Counted from the stretch's first letter, positions 1-11,412 are shown. The stretch: DNA of 64,000 nt from Nymphaea colorata (GCF_008831285.2 NC_045142.1:20773354-20837353), one strand, 5' to 3'. Numbers and translations are program-made. Notes: a model not told the origin generated them from the sequence alone.

Positions 1-2060
1 CAAGACGTCATCACCATATATTGTAGAAAAAACTCCTTCTATGCCTCTTCGAATATGCAGTACTTCAATCATTCTTCTTTGAATTGTAGCTTACAACGTA
101 TGTGAAAAGATTTTCATGACAATCAGGAATAAAAATGAAGATAAAGGTATCCTTATTGCAGACCATGAGAAGATCCAAAGTGTTCACCTTGATGGTCATT
201 AATCCCAAGAGCACAGAAATCATTTTTCACTACTGTCATTACTTTTTAAGTCCAAATAGGATGAAATCCTAATTGCAAGATGGCAGCTTGTAAGAAAGTC
301 CAATTAACCCTGTCATATGCTTTTGATAGGTCTATCTTCAACATAAGCTACTTGATCTAGCTTTAGACATTGTGTATACCATCTCAAGCACAAAAAGAAG
401 ACACTGATGGATGTTTCTATCTTTCAAAAAAGCATCTTGCATGTTGGAAATGACCCACTTTAGTGCCTTCTTCATTCTTGAAACCATGATTCTCAAAATA
501 AATTTCAGTACACTATTCTCAAGAACAATATGTCTGAAATTGGAAATGTGCACAGCTGAATCAAATCTAAGAATTATGATTATATGACTTCCGCCTAGTT
601 CTTAATAAGCTTTCCTTTCTAAAAAAAAAATCTCTAGTGGCAACTGTGATATTAGAACTTAACGTGTCCTGACTTTTTTGAAGGAACAATTTCAGAAACC
701 CATTCAGACCTGGTGCGCTATTGGAGTTGGCACCCATAACAGCTATTGCACTTCCTCATCTGAAATGGGACTTAACAACGTTAAGTTTTCTTTTATAAAT
801 ACGCTGTGACCTACAGCAAGCTGATCCATAATCATTCTTGTTGAGTTGTCACGGTTAAAAAATCTTTAAAAATGAGAAGTACATGCTGAAAGAATTGGAT
901 GCTCCTCATAAAACTCCCCATCATCTGTCTTCATGTGCAAGAGTATTTTTTTTTACCTTCCTTGAAAATAGCATGAAAACATTTGCTGTTATTATCCCCA
1001 TTTTTTCACCATGATACCCTTACTCTCTTTTCTAGTACATGGCTTTATCTCTAAGAGCATCCGCAAGAAAACATCTCATATGATTTTCAGAAGTGGACCA
1101 GTTATCAGAGTCAATATCTTGCTTCTTATAAATTCCAATAAAATCCTTTTGAAGTACGTTAATTCTGGTATCAACTTTCTTGGTTCTATACTTACTCCAA
1201 TTACTTAGGCATGGTCGTACTCTATTCTGTTTTGCAAGAAGTTTAAGCACTGCACATCCTCTACACTCCACTCTCCATGCTCTTGGAATAATGACCTTAC
1301 AACTAGGTTGACACTCTCTATAGAGGAACTATTTAAATCTTCATCTTCTCTTGCATGCGGTTTTAAAAATATTTAATTTACAAGTAAAAGAGAAGTGCTG
1401 AGTGGTCTAAAGAACTTCTTGGTTCTACCAAAAGCTACCCACATTTTTCAACTTGCTCAAAAATCTATCTAATTTGCTTTGAACCAGTGCTGTCGGGGCA
1501 CAGAGATTGGTTCAAGTGAATGCTCTGTTTCTGTCCACAATCTCTCTTAGTCCAACATCTTGAATGAATCCATTGAATGCTAAACAAGCTTGTCAAGCAG
1601 GGGCAGGCCCATTTTTCCGACTCCTTACAAGTTGAATTAAAATCTTTCATTATAATACCAACATTTGTTTATTGGCAATAATGATATTTAACATAACTAA
1701 TTGGTCTTTGCGAATTCTAGAGTGAGGGTGAAGATACACCCCTATTGTATCAAAGTTGAGATTTAAAGCTTTATGAGTAAACGAACAATCCATCCAAAAT
1801 TTATTAAATTTACAACTAGTCAATCTAAAATCAGCCTGTCTCTAACTACACACAATTATGGCCTCATTAAGATTTGTATCAATATTAGATTAAAAAAAAA
1901 ATCCTCATAGTTATTGCAAAAGGATTTGAAGTTGTCTGGATTCAACATGATATTGAAACATGAAAATGATCCCAAGTTGATGAGATATCACCCAATTGCC
2001 AAAATCTTTCTAGGTTGTTAGAGTACCAAGGCCTCTAACATTCCAACTATGAACTTCATT
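1..2060 (-). pseudogene. LINE ORF2 remnant: endonuclease plus reverse transcriptase (copy A)
   Basis: ORF2 of plant L1 LINEs encodes an APE-type endonuclease followed by reverse transcriptase, which together carry out target-primed insertion. Visible pieces in order on the minus strand: the endonuclease N-terminus SWNVRGLGTLTT (about 2048-2013); a GDFN-like stretch and a degraded FTWTN-like stretch (about 1650-1465); an RPIS-like RT region with an FLKDRN segment (553-340); the motif KIDLSKAYDRVNW (about 344-297); and the active-site box as YGDD (18-7). Frames change repeatedly: the RPIS piece ends in a stop just before KIDLSKAYD, which lies in another frame. It cannot encode an active enzyme. 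The family assignment is secure; the exact subfamily is not determined. Confidence 0.85.
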
Positions 2061-2559
2061 TGATGTCAATTGGCAACTCCTCTTACGATCCTTTTCCTAC
2101 ATGAGAACATTCTCTTTGTTATGGAAATCCTCTGCTCCTTGGATATCCATGAATTGATCATGTTGCGCCAACTTCCTTTCTTTCAGGACAGAACTTTAGA
2201 TAGCCTTAAAAATTGTTGTCCCACAACCCTTCTTCTTAAAATTGTTAACTTTTTTGGAATGGAGAGCTCTTTTTTGTTCAAACTAATATTCATAGGAGAG
2301 GAAGACCTTTTATCTTTTTTGTTTTCAGGCCATTAGTACAGTCCTAGTGGAGTTCAAACAGCCAAATCCAGGAAAAAATTCCTCCTCAACTTCTGTGGCT
2401 TTCTTATTGGTCTCATGGCAGGACTCAGCAATAGTTTTACCACTGTTAACCTTCAGTGAAGATGATTCCATCACCATTTGATATGAGATAATCCCTTGAC
2501 ACTCGTGGCCCATATATCATAGGTCTTCAATAGGATATTTTTCAAGAGGCACAAATTGA

Positions 2560-3285
2560 TTTCATTTAATATTAGATAGCTTGCATTGCTTAGAGCCTAG
2601 ATTCCACCTTCTATTAGCAACAATGGCCTGAGTACATACATTTGAGGGTTTAGTATTCACTTTTCCCTCCCACATACATGTGAGACGATCTCTTGGGGAA
2701 TGTAATGCAACCCCACCTAAGGTACAGAAACAAATTTTTGTTTCATCTTCCACCATTTATTCAAGAACTTTATCACCATCAAGTATACAAATCGAACCCA
2801 TAAGTGAAGCGATCAGCATCTACAAAAAAGCTACCCAGAACCTTAACGACACCAGCTAACACCTTGCAGTTCTGCATATACGGAGGCAACTTCGGTAGAC
2901 GAATCCCTAGAGGGGTTCGCGTGGCAGCTTGAAGTCGGAGTGGCATTCCTGACTTCCACTTGCTAGAGACCAAAAACCTATCACGAACACGCCATTTTTT
3001 TGTTGCATAACTTGCTCTAAATATTCCTTTGAGGAAGCCTTGATCAAAAAGAGTCAGGAAGGAGTGAAAATTGTTTTCACCTGATACAAATTGTGAAAAA
3101 CTTCCACCCAATCCAGATGAAATCTTGAGCTACTGCCTAATAGAATTGCAATAGCAGTCCATCTGAAAGGTCTGATCATTTGTTTCCCCTCAATTTCACA
3201 CACTGCAAGATCTGGTAATCCAAATGCCTCCTCCCACTCATTTTGGTCCACAACACCAGTGCTCTTTACCACCGACACCCAAAAT
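2560..3285 (-). pseudogene. LINE ORF1 (gag-like, DUF4283-type) remnant
   Basis: Minus-strand pieces at 3278-3054, 3111-2779 and 2756-2562 overlap or follow one another in different frames. They read like the ORF1 protein of plant LINEs: a tryptophan-rich segment, then a stretch of the form 'IRLPKLPPYMQNCKVLAGVV' (residues about 68-87 of the 110-codon piece) and 'GSFFVDADRFTYG', which fits the DUF4283 pattern of LP-x-LP, hydrophobics, then D-x-x-T. The last piece has a Cys/His-rich segment (ICFC...LH...LTC) that may be a ruined zinc knuckle. ORF1 proteins bind the LINE RNA. This ORF1 is absent from copies B and C because both break between the endonuclease start and this point. Function is inferred from pattern and position only. 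Confidence 0.6.
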
Positions 3286-3598
3286 CATCGCGCTGATAGA
3301 ACTGACTGGAATCCTTGATCAATAGGTGACTTTTAATGATCCATCATCTCTAAGGATGGGCGAGAGCCTCCACCACCCACGATAAAGTGATGTTCATGAA
3401 CATTTTCCTAACTCTAACCTAGGGTTCATGTTGTTCCCTTTCTCTGCTCCTTCACGTGATAACCACATCTTCTCCTTGACCAAGAACTGTTACATGTGGA
3501 ACAATCCACACGCTACTCACTTTGACCATGAGCTTCTTTTCCCCACCATTTGTATTTAAATCCAAACCCTTAGTCACAACCTACCTCATGATCTCCTT

Positions 3599-3606
3599 TA
3601 TAAATA
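3599..3606 (+). promoter_or_regulatory. TATA box of aspartic protease pseudogene 1
   Basis: TATAAATA lies 41 bp before the inferred ancestral start codon at 3647. The sister pseudogene has the same TATAAATA at 13969-13976, 44 bp before its ATG. The shared motif and spacing support a relic core promoter and show that the duplicated segment carried upstream DNA, so neither copy arose as a promoterless retrocopy. Confidence 0.5.
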
Positions 3607-3646
3607 CAAGGAGTTTTTCTTTGTAGATCTATGATTAACAGTTGCC

Positions 3647-5590
3647 ATAGCCACCTTCCTCTCCTCCTTCATGATCCTCTTCCTGTAACTTCTCCCAGTT
3701 GCACTATCAAACTTTCCTACCAACATCTTCACTAACACTGTCAATGTTAACCAAAAATCCAGGCTTCTCGATAGACATCATTCACCAAGACTTGCCTCCC
3801 TCTCATCTCTATGATCCTTCATCCACTCCAGTTTGACGCACTGAGCAGGGCAGCTCTACGCTTCAAGTTGAGCTCCCGATTGGTTTCAGGTTATGCCAAC
3901 ACCAACAAAACGACCATCCACGTGTATTCTCATGAAGACTGACCAGATGAACTAATTCCAATGCCTGACCGTTAAAATCTGGAAATATCTGTCAAATTCC
4001 AGATTTCAAGGAAATGCCCCGATAACTTAGAAGTTTAGAGCTAAAGCCCATTGATCCTAGAATCGTTCATCTGGGTTATCACAGTGGAACTTGATGCATG
4101 AAAAGAAAGAAAGAAATGGAAACTTGTGTCGTAAAAAGTTTAGAAACGAGTTGATCTGGCAACTCTATCTTGTGAAAAGTAACAAAAATTAATTGAAACT
4201 TGTTTCCAGCTATCTAAGGGTCCTTTCAAAATTCAATTGCTATGATTATTCTCTTTGTTTTCATGTTTAATTGAGTTGAGGAGGACTATCTGGTCAACTT
4301 GTGAAATGTGTTGGGGTCCGCTAAACAGATGAAACTGCCGACAAGCGTTGACATCCTCCAATCAACCTGGTTGAAATATTTTGGAAAACTTCCACCTGTA
4401 TGACAAGACAAAAATTTTAAAAAGAAAGTTGGCCGTATGTCCAACCATTTCTTATCAAATCCCACCATACAACCTATATACTTAAATCTATGAGAGAATA
4501 GGCTGGTAGGCAGTTGTTTCGAGTTATCGAAGCAGCAACTTCATGTACTATAAAAAGAAGACATTGATACATCTATATATAGAGAGTTTCTCATGCAGCT
4601 TTACATTAGAGCATCACTAGAAGTCCAATCCTATGGGTCATGATCGATACTGGCAGCAACCTCATATGGACATTGTGTGTTCCTTACTACAACTTTACCT
4701 GCCAAATGAACTCCACATTAAAGCCAATTCAGTCTTCCACATACCATAGCCTGAGATGCACAACTAGCTTCTGGTCCGCTTGTGATGACAACCAACTTCA
4801 TAGCGTCAAGTCCTCATATGGTGATGGATCTGTTGTAGAAGGGTCCCTTGCTCTCAAAAGATTTTGGTTTGAGGATGGCACTGATGGCACCATCAAGCTT
4901 CTGACAATCGCCTTTGGTTGCGTTCATAAAGAAAATAGTGTTGATTTCGAAAATCTTTTCGATCCTAGTCTTGTTGGCTTCAGGCCAGGATCTCTTTCAC
5001 TTGTTAGCCACATCGGCTTCTTTATTAACCATAAATTTGCTTACAGTCTTCCTCTCCATAGCAAGAAAAATAATGTCATTGAGTAGATCAAATTCTGTGA
5101 GGAGGTAGAGTTCTTCGAAACCCAAGAGGTTCAACAGACGCCAATGAAAGCAAATGCAGCTCAAGGCACTTTCTATACACTCACACTAGATTACATAAAT
5201 GTGGGGAACAACAGACTCAACATATAGTTTGGAGGTGCACATACAGCAACATGGTTGGGATATGCTGGATTAATCATGATAGACTCGGGTACCACACTGA
5301 CTATCTTGCCAAAGATGTGTATGACCAAGTGGCAAACACGGTGGCTAAAGTCACAAACCATAAAAGATTCTATCATCCTAACCAAGATTATTTGTGTTAT
5401 AATGTAGAGAATACTGGTGATCCATATTAAGGATTGCTGGAGATGACCTTTCATTCCACCAATGCAGACATGAAGTGCGACGGCTAGCTTAGCTATTTTC
5501 GGGAATGTTTTCCAGCAGAACATGCATGTGAAATATGATTTGGGGAAGGGGCTGCTTTCTTTTGCACCAATTGAATGTACTCAGGGCTAA
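3647..5590 (+). pseudogene. Nepenthesin-like (A1B) aspartic protease pseudogene 1
   Basis: Plant A1B proteases are secreted endopeptidases made with a signal peptide and propeptide. Seen here: a hydrophobic leader with an in-frame stop (3650-3710); a propeptide piece FSIDIIHQD (about 3765-3791); a GEFLMQLY-like start of the mature domain (about 4583); the first catalytic site IDTGSNLIWT (DTGS at 4646-4657); flap YGDGS (4817-4831); a FGC motif near 4915; the second catalytic site DSGTTLT (from 5282) in another frame; and the C-terminal SFAPIECTQG then TAA (5588-5590). Damage: the inferred start codon is ATA (3647-3649); about 600 bp of foreign sequence (about 3950-4575) splits propeptide from catalytic domain; there are several frameshifts and a deletion near 5470 relative to copy 2. 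The longest open piece is 148 codons (4640-5086). Homology is clear; it is not functional. Confidence 0.88.
3950..4575. other. Insertion splitting protease pseudogene 1
   Basis: Pseudogene 2 (14020-15366) runs directly from propeptide into the mature domain, whereas pseudogene 1 has about 600 bp of unrelated DNA here. Part of it (4162-4345) reappears at 39393-39575 beside LINE copy B. No transposon termini or coding potential are visible. Boundaries are approximate. Confidence 0.5.
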
Positions 5591-5594
5591 AGTT

Positions 5595-5599
5595 GTATA

Positions 5600-5646
<47 letters not shown>

Positions 5647-5647
5647 T
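5595..5647. repeat. (TA)n microsatellite just after protease pseudogene 1
   Basis: About 53 bp of alternating TA with a single interrupting C. It begins a few bases after the pseudogene stop codon. The following 5650-5860 is AT-rich with no recognisable feature. Confidence 0.95.
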
Positions 5648-5859
5648 TCTTTCGTGATGATCTATGTGGTTCTCTATACTAGTCTATAATTGGCAGCATT
5701 GGACGCTGCTTATGTTTTATGTCCTGATTGTCATGTGGTTGATGGTGTTATTTTTTCATGTTGAATAAATATATGTATCTTGTTTTAAAGATGTTTTCCC
5801 CTCCATTTAAGTTTAAAGCTTAACTTAGATATGTCTGAGTGAGTATGAACACTAACTAT

Positions 5860-6180
5860 GGCTTTAACTCGACTGTCACTAATATTGGCAATTCTGTCGC
5901 TAATAAGTAATCACGACGGTCAAAACTCTACCAACACAAGTCCCGTTGCACAAACGATTACCGATGAAAATGGCCACCATGTCTTAGTTGTGTTTGTTGC
6001 CACATTAGTTGCTTTAAGTTAGCATAATGACCATGGAATGTGCCTACACCTTATTGTAACTTTGACGATGGAATTTTCCATCCCATAACACAATGTGTTA
6101 TGTGACGGTTATATAAGTCGCTTAACTTCACAATGTCTTTTAACTTTGCAACTAACAATGCTAACCCTCCATCAATAATG
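5860..6180. other. Unrecognised AT-rich stretch, possibly CACTA subterminal
   Basis: Contains repeated phrases such as TCACTAATATTGGCAA and GTCGCTAATAAG, typical of subterminal regions of some plant CACTA or related elements, but no terminal inverted repeat or coding region is seen. The assignment is weak. Confidence 0.2.
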
Positions 6181-6218
6181 ATGGTTGTTGTAGCTTGCAC
6201 AGTGTACTGGCTCGCAAC

Positions 6219-6361
6219 ATAATTTCGAGTCCCTTACACATGTTTGGAACGGATTTAGTACATAGCGACATATTCTTGAGTCCCTGACACATGTATGGGA
6301 CGGATTTAGTACACAACGACATATTTTCAAGTTGCTGACACATGTTTGGAACAAATTTTGG
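6219..6361. repeat. 51-bp tandem repeat, about 2.8 copies
   Basis: Units start at 6219, 6270 and 6321. Each contains a GAGTCCC(T/G)(T/G)ACACATGT-like core and GGATTTAGTACA; the third unit is truncated. Because 51 is a multiple of three, minus-strand frames stay open through the repeat and show a 17-residue period. That openness follows from the period and does not indicate a gene. Confidence 0.85.
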
Positions 6362-6679
6362 GATCACTGAAGAATATTAAACGAGTGCATGTGTAGCTAA
6401 AATTCGGAACATATAGTACCTGCTCTGCGTTTAATTCATTAGAAGATTAATTTTTTTGTTAATTGACATGCAGTTACGTTTCTTGAAATAAGAATATAGT
6501 GCTTTTATATATATTTTTTTAAAAAAAGCAGAATATTATTCTTAACAAGTTCCATCTAAGAGGATTTAAAAGTCTCAGCGCATGTTACACAAAAGACTTT
6601 ACCTCCAGAAAGTTGTAAGCTTCAATAGTCTTATATGTACTCTTTTTCATAGGTCAAACAAAGAGATCAGGTTACTCCG

Positions 6680-6960
6680 AGAAGAGTAGCATAACTGGTC
6701 GAGTTAAGAGTTTGGTGAGAGTAAGGTAGTCAGTTCCAATACCATGAGCATTATTCTCAATGAACCATAAAGGTTGGCAGGAGCTACTCCTAAACTCAAG
6801 GGAGTGACCCTAAATTCCCCTGGTTTTGATGTTTCTCTAGACCCTGGGGTAACGGGGATGAGTAGAGCTTCTGCCCCTCATGCATGCAGCTGGCAGGTTC
6901 ACTCCCGCTCACCCATAACAAAGAAGAGTTTTCTCCACAAGCAAGAGGTCCACTAAAATG
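6680..6960 (+). mobile_element. Candidate tRNA-derived SINE
   Basis: TAGCATAACTGG (6687-6698) fits the pol III A-box consensus TRGCNNARYNGG. A B-box-like CAGTTCCAATACC starts at 6731, 44 bp further on, the tRNA spacing. Between them is GAGTTAAGAGTTTGGTGAGA, similar in layout to the tRNA-like heads of plant SINEs. The B box has a C in place of the conserved G and one extra base. The body may run to about 6960; no clear tail or target duplication is seen. A decayed tRNA gene is possible but less likely because the 5' acceptor side does not pair with anything obvious. Confidence 0.42.
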
Positions 6961-7290
6961 TCATGCATTTGAGAACAGTGTTTATAAAAGTTGCCCTGAA
7001 TTAATTTAAGTCAATTTGAATTGTTTGGCAAACCTGTTTTATCCAGTGGCAGTTGCCCCATGTTGTTATTTATTTATCTTTAAATACTTTTAAGATTTTT
7101 TCTTTTCTATTTTTCACTTATTTTTTTAAATATACTGATTTATCTTACCGACAGCCTGCAGGTTGTTTCACTTTGGGTTTGGTTCTGATTCCGATTGTTA
7201 TAAACATTTATTAGAAACGAATGGTCTATATAATGGACTCATTTTCACTTTTATCCAAATAAATATATATTGTTGAAGGTTCCGCATAAC
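6960..7290. other. Intergenic, no feature seen
   Basis: AT-rich sequence with no recognisable coding or transposon signal. Confidence 0.4.
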
Positions 7291-7293
7291 ATT

Positions 7294-7486
7294 CAATCAT
7301 CAAACAAGTAATCTACTTAATTTGCTATTTATTTTAGATGTGCATTTGTCAGTGTGAATTCAAATTTTATTTTAAAATTTTATACGAACCCTATTTTGAT
7401 TGTCAGGACCATGAAATTCATGGAAGTACAGAAATTGAGATTGGGGCTAGAGCCTTTGGTGGAGTCATACGTGGGCTGCTGTAGGC
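7294..7486 (+). repeat. 193-bp direct repeat, left copy
   Basis: Nearly identical to 8065-8257, with about 580 bp between. Unit B has only this left copy. It is not an LTR pair: there are no TG...CA ends, PBS or internal coding. Confidence 0.85.
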
Positions 7487-8064
7487 AGTTGCCCAAATGG
7501 TCCTATCAAATTTCTTTATTTTCATTCTTACGTAAGCTTTCAACTACTTGCTTCTTTATATGCACCAGTGACCCTATAGGTATGAGATTCTTTAAATTAG
7601 TGCCCCTAAGTCCAACATTCCTAACTCTAGCTGCCACTAACCATGGTTGGAGGTGGAACTAGCTAGATGATAAAATAATGAAGTTTCTTATATTTGATTG
7701 TACTAAGTTTTTTCTTAATCATGTAATAAATATGTTACCAATTGGTAGCTTCGCCGTTGACCATCAGTGTCGAAAACTCAAGCAGCATCGATTGAAGACA
7801 TCAACAAGCGACATCCCATGACAATGCTGGTGGCTAAAGTTCAGTTTCTCCTCCTCCACCACCCTTCTCTCCTCATTCTTCTTGACTTTTATTTGAATCC
7901 CTTGAATATTCAGGAACGACCTGGCCAATCCAGTTTTCAGTCGACCTGATCGGATCATATGAAAATCCCATCAAAGGATCTGTAATGGCCCACCAAGCAG
8001 GAAAGTTGCCATGATCTTTGAGAAAATTGATTTCTCACTACATGGATAAGCTCGCCCTAACCCG

Positions 8065-8257
8065 TCAATCATCAAACAAATAATCTACTTAATTTGCTAT
8101 TTATTTTAAATGTGCATTTGTCAGTGTGAATTCAAATTTTATTTTAAAATTTTATACAAACCCTATTTTGATTGTCAGGACCAAGAAATTCATGGAAGTA
8201 CAGAAAATTGAGATTGGGGCTAGAGCATTTGGTGGAGTCATACGTCGGCTGGTGTAG
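8065..8257 (+). repeat. 193-bp direct repeat, right copy (unit A only)
   Basis: In unit B the equivalent place (about 40287-40320) reads straight through about 30 bp that this copy replaces. The right copy is therefore a secondary duplication within unit A. Confidence 0.8.
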
Positions 8258-9759
8258 GCAGTACCCAAATTTTTTGACTGAACATTGCTTGAGTCACCAA
8301 CCTGAGTTTGATAGTGCCCATGTGGGCACTATGATGTGACTGGAACTGAGTCCAGGTTTATCACAATGACATTGCTATCTCTTTTATAAGGACCGGGGTG
8401 TAGGTAACGTGAATAGCATTAAAATAGGGATGGGGAAGTTGGTCGATCAAACCAAGGCATCTTTCAGATGTGGTTTCATTAGCATATCAGTATTCTATAT
8501 GCTTTTGTGGTGATGCTGATCTCTGTTGAAGTCGATGATATATGTGACAGACTTCCTACATAAAAAAGGACCAAAAGTTGTGGAAACTCGTTCTTCTGCT
8601 TGAATAGTCATATTTAGCACTTGTTGAATCATAATAAAAAGACGGTCAATTACCTCTGATGTAACATATTTCGATTTTTCTTGTTGTCATGGTAGTCATA
8701 ATTCATGTTCTTCCATAGCCACCATATTGCCATGGGAACACAATCTTCCAACTTCAAATATGTATTTTGATTTGAGCCTTTTTATTCCACCTCCACGTCT
8801 GCGTCTCTGCCACCATGTCTGGAACTGTAATATCAACGATGATAGAACTGCCATATCCTGTAAACTAATGGTTCCTATTCAACAGGGTGGTTCCTCTCTT
8901 TTTTGACTTGTCTACCACCGAAAGTGAAAATGTGGTGGAAGAAAGAAACAAAGAAACAGCTCCATGCCATTTGAGTTCCCTTGCATGTATAGAGATAGAG
9001 AGAGAGATAGACAGAGAAAGAGATAGGTATTACATGTTTTATTCTTATTTTAAATAGTAGTCCACACTGGCGAGTGGGAGAGAGAGATGCGCTTATGGGC
9101 GCACCCAAGTAATTTTATAGGAAATAAGTAATTTTATAGGAAATAAAACACGGATTAAACAATGCGCCAACCTGTTAAGTCCAAAGAAAAAAGACACAAA
9201 AATACAATTGGCCTCATAGATGGCTCATTTTGTGAAATTATTGGGTTGTACAAAATGGTAGATTGATATGGTAGAAACTTTTGGTAAAATGGATTTAGGT
9301 TAAGGATTCATGACTTACCCATTGAGTGACTTTGGCACTAGATATTTCCACAATGAGTACTACCATGTCCAGATTCAATAGATATGTTGTTATTCCAGCC
9401 TTCTTTATCCTTTTAAGGGAAGGTCTGTGGTAAAGAAAATCCAATGCCTTTTTGGTCCGCTTTTTGAAATTGTAAACAAAAGCAAGACCTAGAAACGAAA
9501 TGTTTTCTCTTTCTTTATCCATCCTTAACTCACTTTTCTCCTTTCCCTTTCTGTTCTAGCCATCATCCAAGGCATTTGGATGATGAATTTCTGCCAAACA
9601 AACATATTTTTCAAAAATGTGGACTAGTGTGTGGGCCTCTTTAAAGTAGTTTTTTTGCGGGAAGGAGGCCACAAGGGTTCTACCCATCTGATGGAGGCGA
9701 CTCATAAAAATCAGTACACCTTTAAAAGGTGACCATAAGTCCCATAACACCTTTTGAGA

Positions 9760-10430
9760 GCTGCTAGCAGGAGTAGAGGGAGGTATAGGTTAAGTGTCGC
9801 TATACTGATGCATAATTTTTTTTGTACGTCAATATGGTTAATGATTAAAATAACTTTAATTCACATTAAAAAAATTGTAAAGACAAAATTGAAAGTAGAA
9901 AAAAGTAAAAAGACTAACGAGAATATTTTAAATAAATTACCAAATTATGCTTCTCTCCTTTGTTGGACACAACACTTTCTATCGTTAAGTATTGGTAATT
10001 ACATAAATTTTAAAAACTTTTTATTTTGTGTTAATATTTTTGAACAAATTTTCTCATTCTTTAAAAATTGAAAAATTTATACCTAGTGTCCTTTATCTAA
10101 AATGTTGATCTTCTGTCTGGGCTCCTAACCTCCTATGCTGAAGATAATTGAATAAAGCAGTTAAGTGGGATTGCTGCTGGCTGCCCATAGATCTGATATG
10201 TAGACCAGCAAGCGTGAAATATTGCAGATAAAGCTTTCTCTTAATGGCTTCACTCATTTACATGGAAGTCAAGGTTGGCGCCTGCTTGACTTTGTTCTTC
10301 ATCACGTCCTGCCAAGGTCGGCTTGTTCTTTCAACATCAACCACGAGTCAAAGCCGACCAAAGTGGGCCAGCTGCAATCATAAAGGCCGTGAAGGCTCAA
10401 TTGTTGGTAAATGATCGCCATGAGCCAGAC
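9760..10430. other. Intergenic, no feature seen
   Basis: Strongly A-rich 9800-10080, then mixed sequence with a short inverted pair GGTCGGCTT / AAGCCGACC (about 10316-10366). No coding similarity. Confidence 0.4.
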
Positions 10431-10745
10431 CCGACTAGCATTCAGTCGACCTTGTTTAGTGTGTCAAGACTGAACCAATTAAAAAAATAAGAACGCTCTA
10501 TAGAGATCTTCTGTAGCATCAGGTGAGCAAGAGGGTATTTCATACTACCACTCAACATGATGGCCGAAACCTTAGCCTTACCTCCATTTCCCTAGAGCCT
10601 ATTCTGTATCAGGTGTCCCACAATTGCTGGTTCATTCAAATTCAACAAAATCAGTTTCTATGATAGTAAATTCTAAAAAAAATGTACTTGTTTCAGCATC
10701 GGAAATAATTGTGCAAAGGTCTTTCCAGATAGAAAGCATACTAGA
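10430..10745. repeat. Dispersed repeat W, copy 1
   Basis: Shares phrases in order with 18535-18720: AGCATTCAGTCGACCTTGT, GAACCAATTAAAA, TAGAGATCTTC, GAGCCTATT, then CCCACAATTGC. It is diverged and non-coding, and abuts Y copy A. Confidence 0.55.
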
Positions 10746-10772
10746 AGCATCAAACAAAGCAATGCTAGAGGA

Positions 10773-10806
<34 letters not shown>

Positions 10807-10807
10807 A
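10773..10807. repeat. (TA)n(TG)n microsatellite
   Basis: Alternating TA then TG immediately before the Y-block MITE; the same place in units B and D also carries TA/TG repeats. Confidence 0.9.
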
Positions 10808-10827
10808 TTGAAATCACAGCTGTTTCT

Positions 10828-10976
10828 ATGCTCGGATGGTTATTTTGTGTTGTTAAAAACTGCCATAAAAGTTGTATTCCATCCTTGAAAACCATGGTCA
10901 AGCAATTGATCATTGCAAATGCACCTTTTGCAATGGCTTTTATCAACATCAAGCAAAAAAATAACCATCCAGCCAT
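10828..10976. mobile_element. Short inverted-repeat MITE in Y (copy A)
   Basis: GGATGGTTATTTT (10834-10846) is mirrored by AAAATAACCATCC (10958-10970). Weaker pairing extends inward (ATAAAAG in both arms in units B and D). About 145 bp long, no coding capacity. Target duplications are not clear, so the superfamily is unknown. Confidence 0.5.
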
Positions 10977-11249
10977 AGAGGTTGGTCTTACACAAAGTCC
11001 AGTTCAAAGAGAAAAAAATAGGCCAACTTTTATTTGAATCCCTTGAATATTCAGAAATGATCTCGCCAATCCATTGTTGATCACCCATTTTAATCGTTAA
11101 ACATGTTTAAAGTATGATGACATTCCTCTATTTTCCAGTCAACCTTCTAGAATAGATGGATCATATGAATATCCCATCAAAAAATTGATTTCTCTTGACA
11201 CAAATAAGCTCATGCTAACCCGCCAACTTGTGATCTCAACCCGTTTTTT

Positions 11250-11412
11250 AGTGGCGGAGCAAAGACTTTTTGGCTGGAGGGCACGTGAGTCACATCAAAC
11301 GTGGGCACTATGATGTGACAGCAAGTGGGTCCAGCATCATCACAATATACTTTTGACTGACTGGTATAGGCAATGGTGCACAGCAACCCACACTTAGCTT
11401 CAATACTTTCCC
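11250..11412. mobile_element. Tip100-like hAT MITE remnant in Y (copy A)
   Basis: Begins AGTGGCGGAGCAAAG, close to the Tip100-type terminus CAGTGGCGGAGC, and contains the usual inner phrases GGAGGGCACGTGAG and GCAACCCACACTTAGCTTC. The right terminus is degraded. Confidence 0.45.

Larger units (their letters stand above)
1..3560 (-). mobile_element. L1-type LINE retrotransposon, copy A (3' part outside window)
   Basis: Read on the minus strand, this block runs from an ORF1 remnant (about 3285-2560) through an endonuclease start near 2048 to a reverse transcriptase whose YGDD box lies at the window edge (complement 7-18). It aligns end to end with blocks at 37170-39390 and 52210-54815, so it is one of four family copies here. 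Its 3' end is left of the window. The 5' boundary is not sharp: LINE sequence fades out between about 3300 and 3560, just before the TATA box of the neighbouring protease pseudogene. It is the only copy in the window that keeps ORF1. Many stops and frameshifts show it is dead. Confidence 0.85.
7294..9760. repeat. Repeat block X, copy A
   Basis: Aligns with 39575-40400 and then 42085-43400 (block X of unit B), and in part with 26810-27490 and 48590-49295. It begins with a segment containing GTAGGCAGTTGCCCAAATGG and AACTCTAGCTGCCACTAA, resembling the inner end of Tip100-like hAT MITEs. It continues through a purine/pyrimidine-biased stretch with the conserved phrase GAAAGTGAAAATGTGGTGGA. No protein domain is recognisable on either strand. 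X lies between LINE and Y in unit A and directly after LINE in unit B. Confidence 0.75.

Noticed and set aside
6219-6361. CRISPR-like or regulatory direct repeat
   Set aside because: Contiguous 51-bp units with no spacers; a simple tandem repeat in plant DNA.
7294-8257. Pair of LTRs around a small retrotransposon
   Set aside because: No TG...CA ends, PBS, polypurine tract or coding, and unit B lacks the second copy.
9295-9522. Minus-strand 75-codon frame conserved in unit B (43006-43236) without indels
   Set aside because: By eye about 15 base differences between the copies, of which about 12 change the residue. That is no sign of purifying selection; conservation reflects the segmental duplication.
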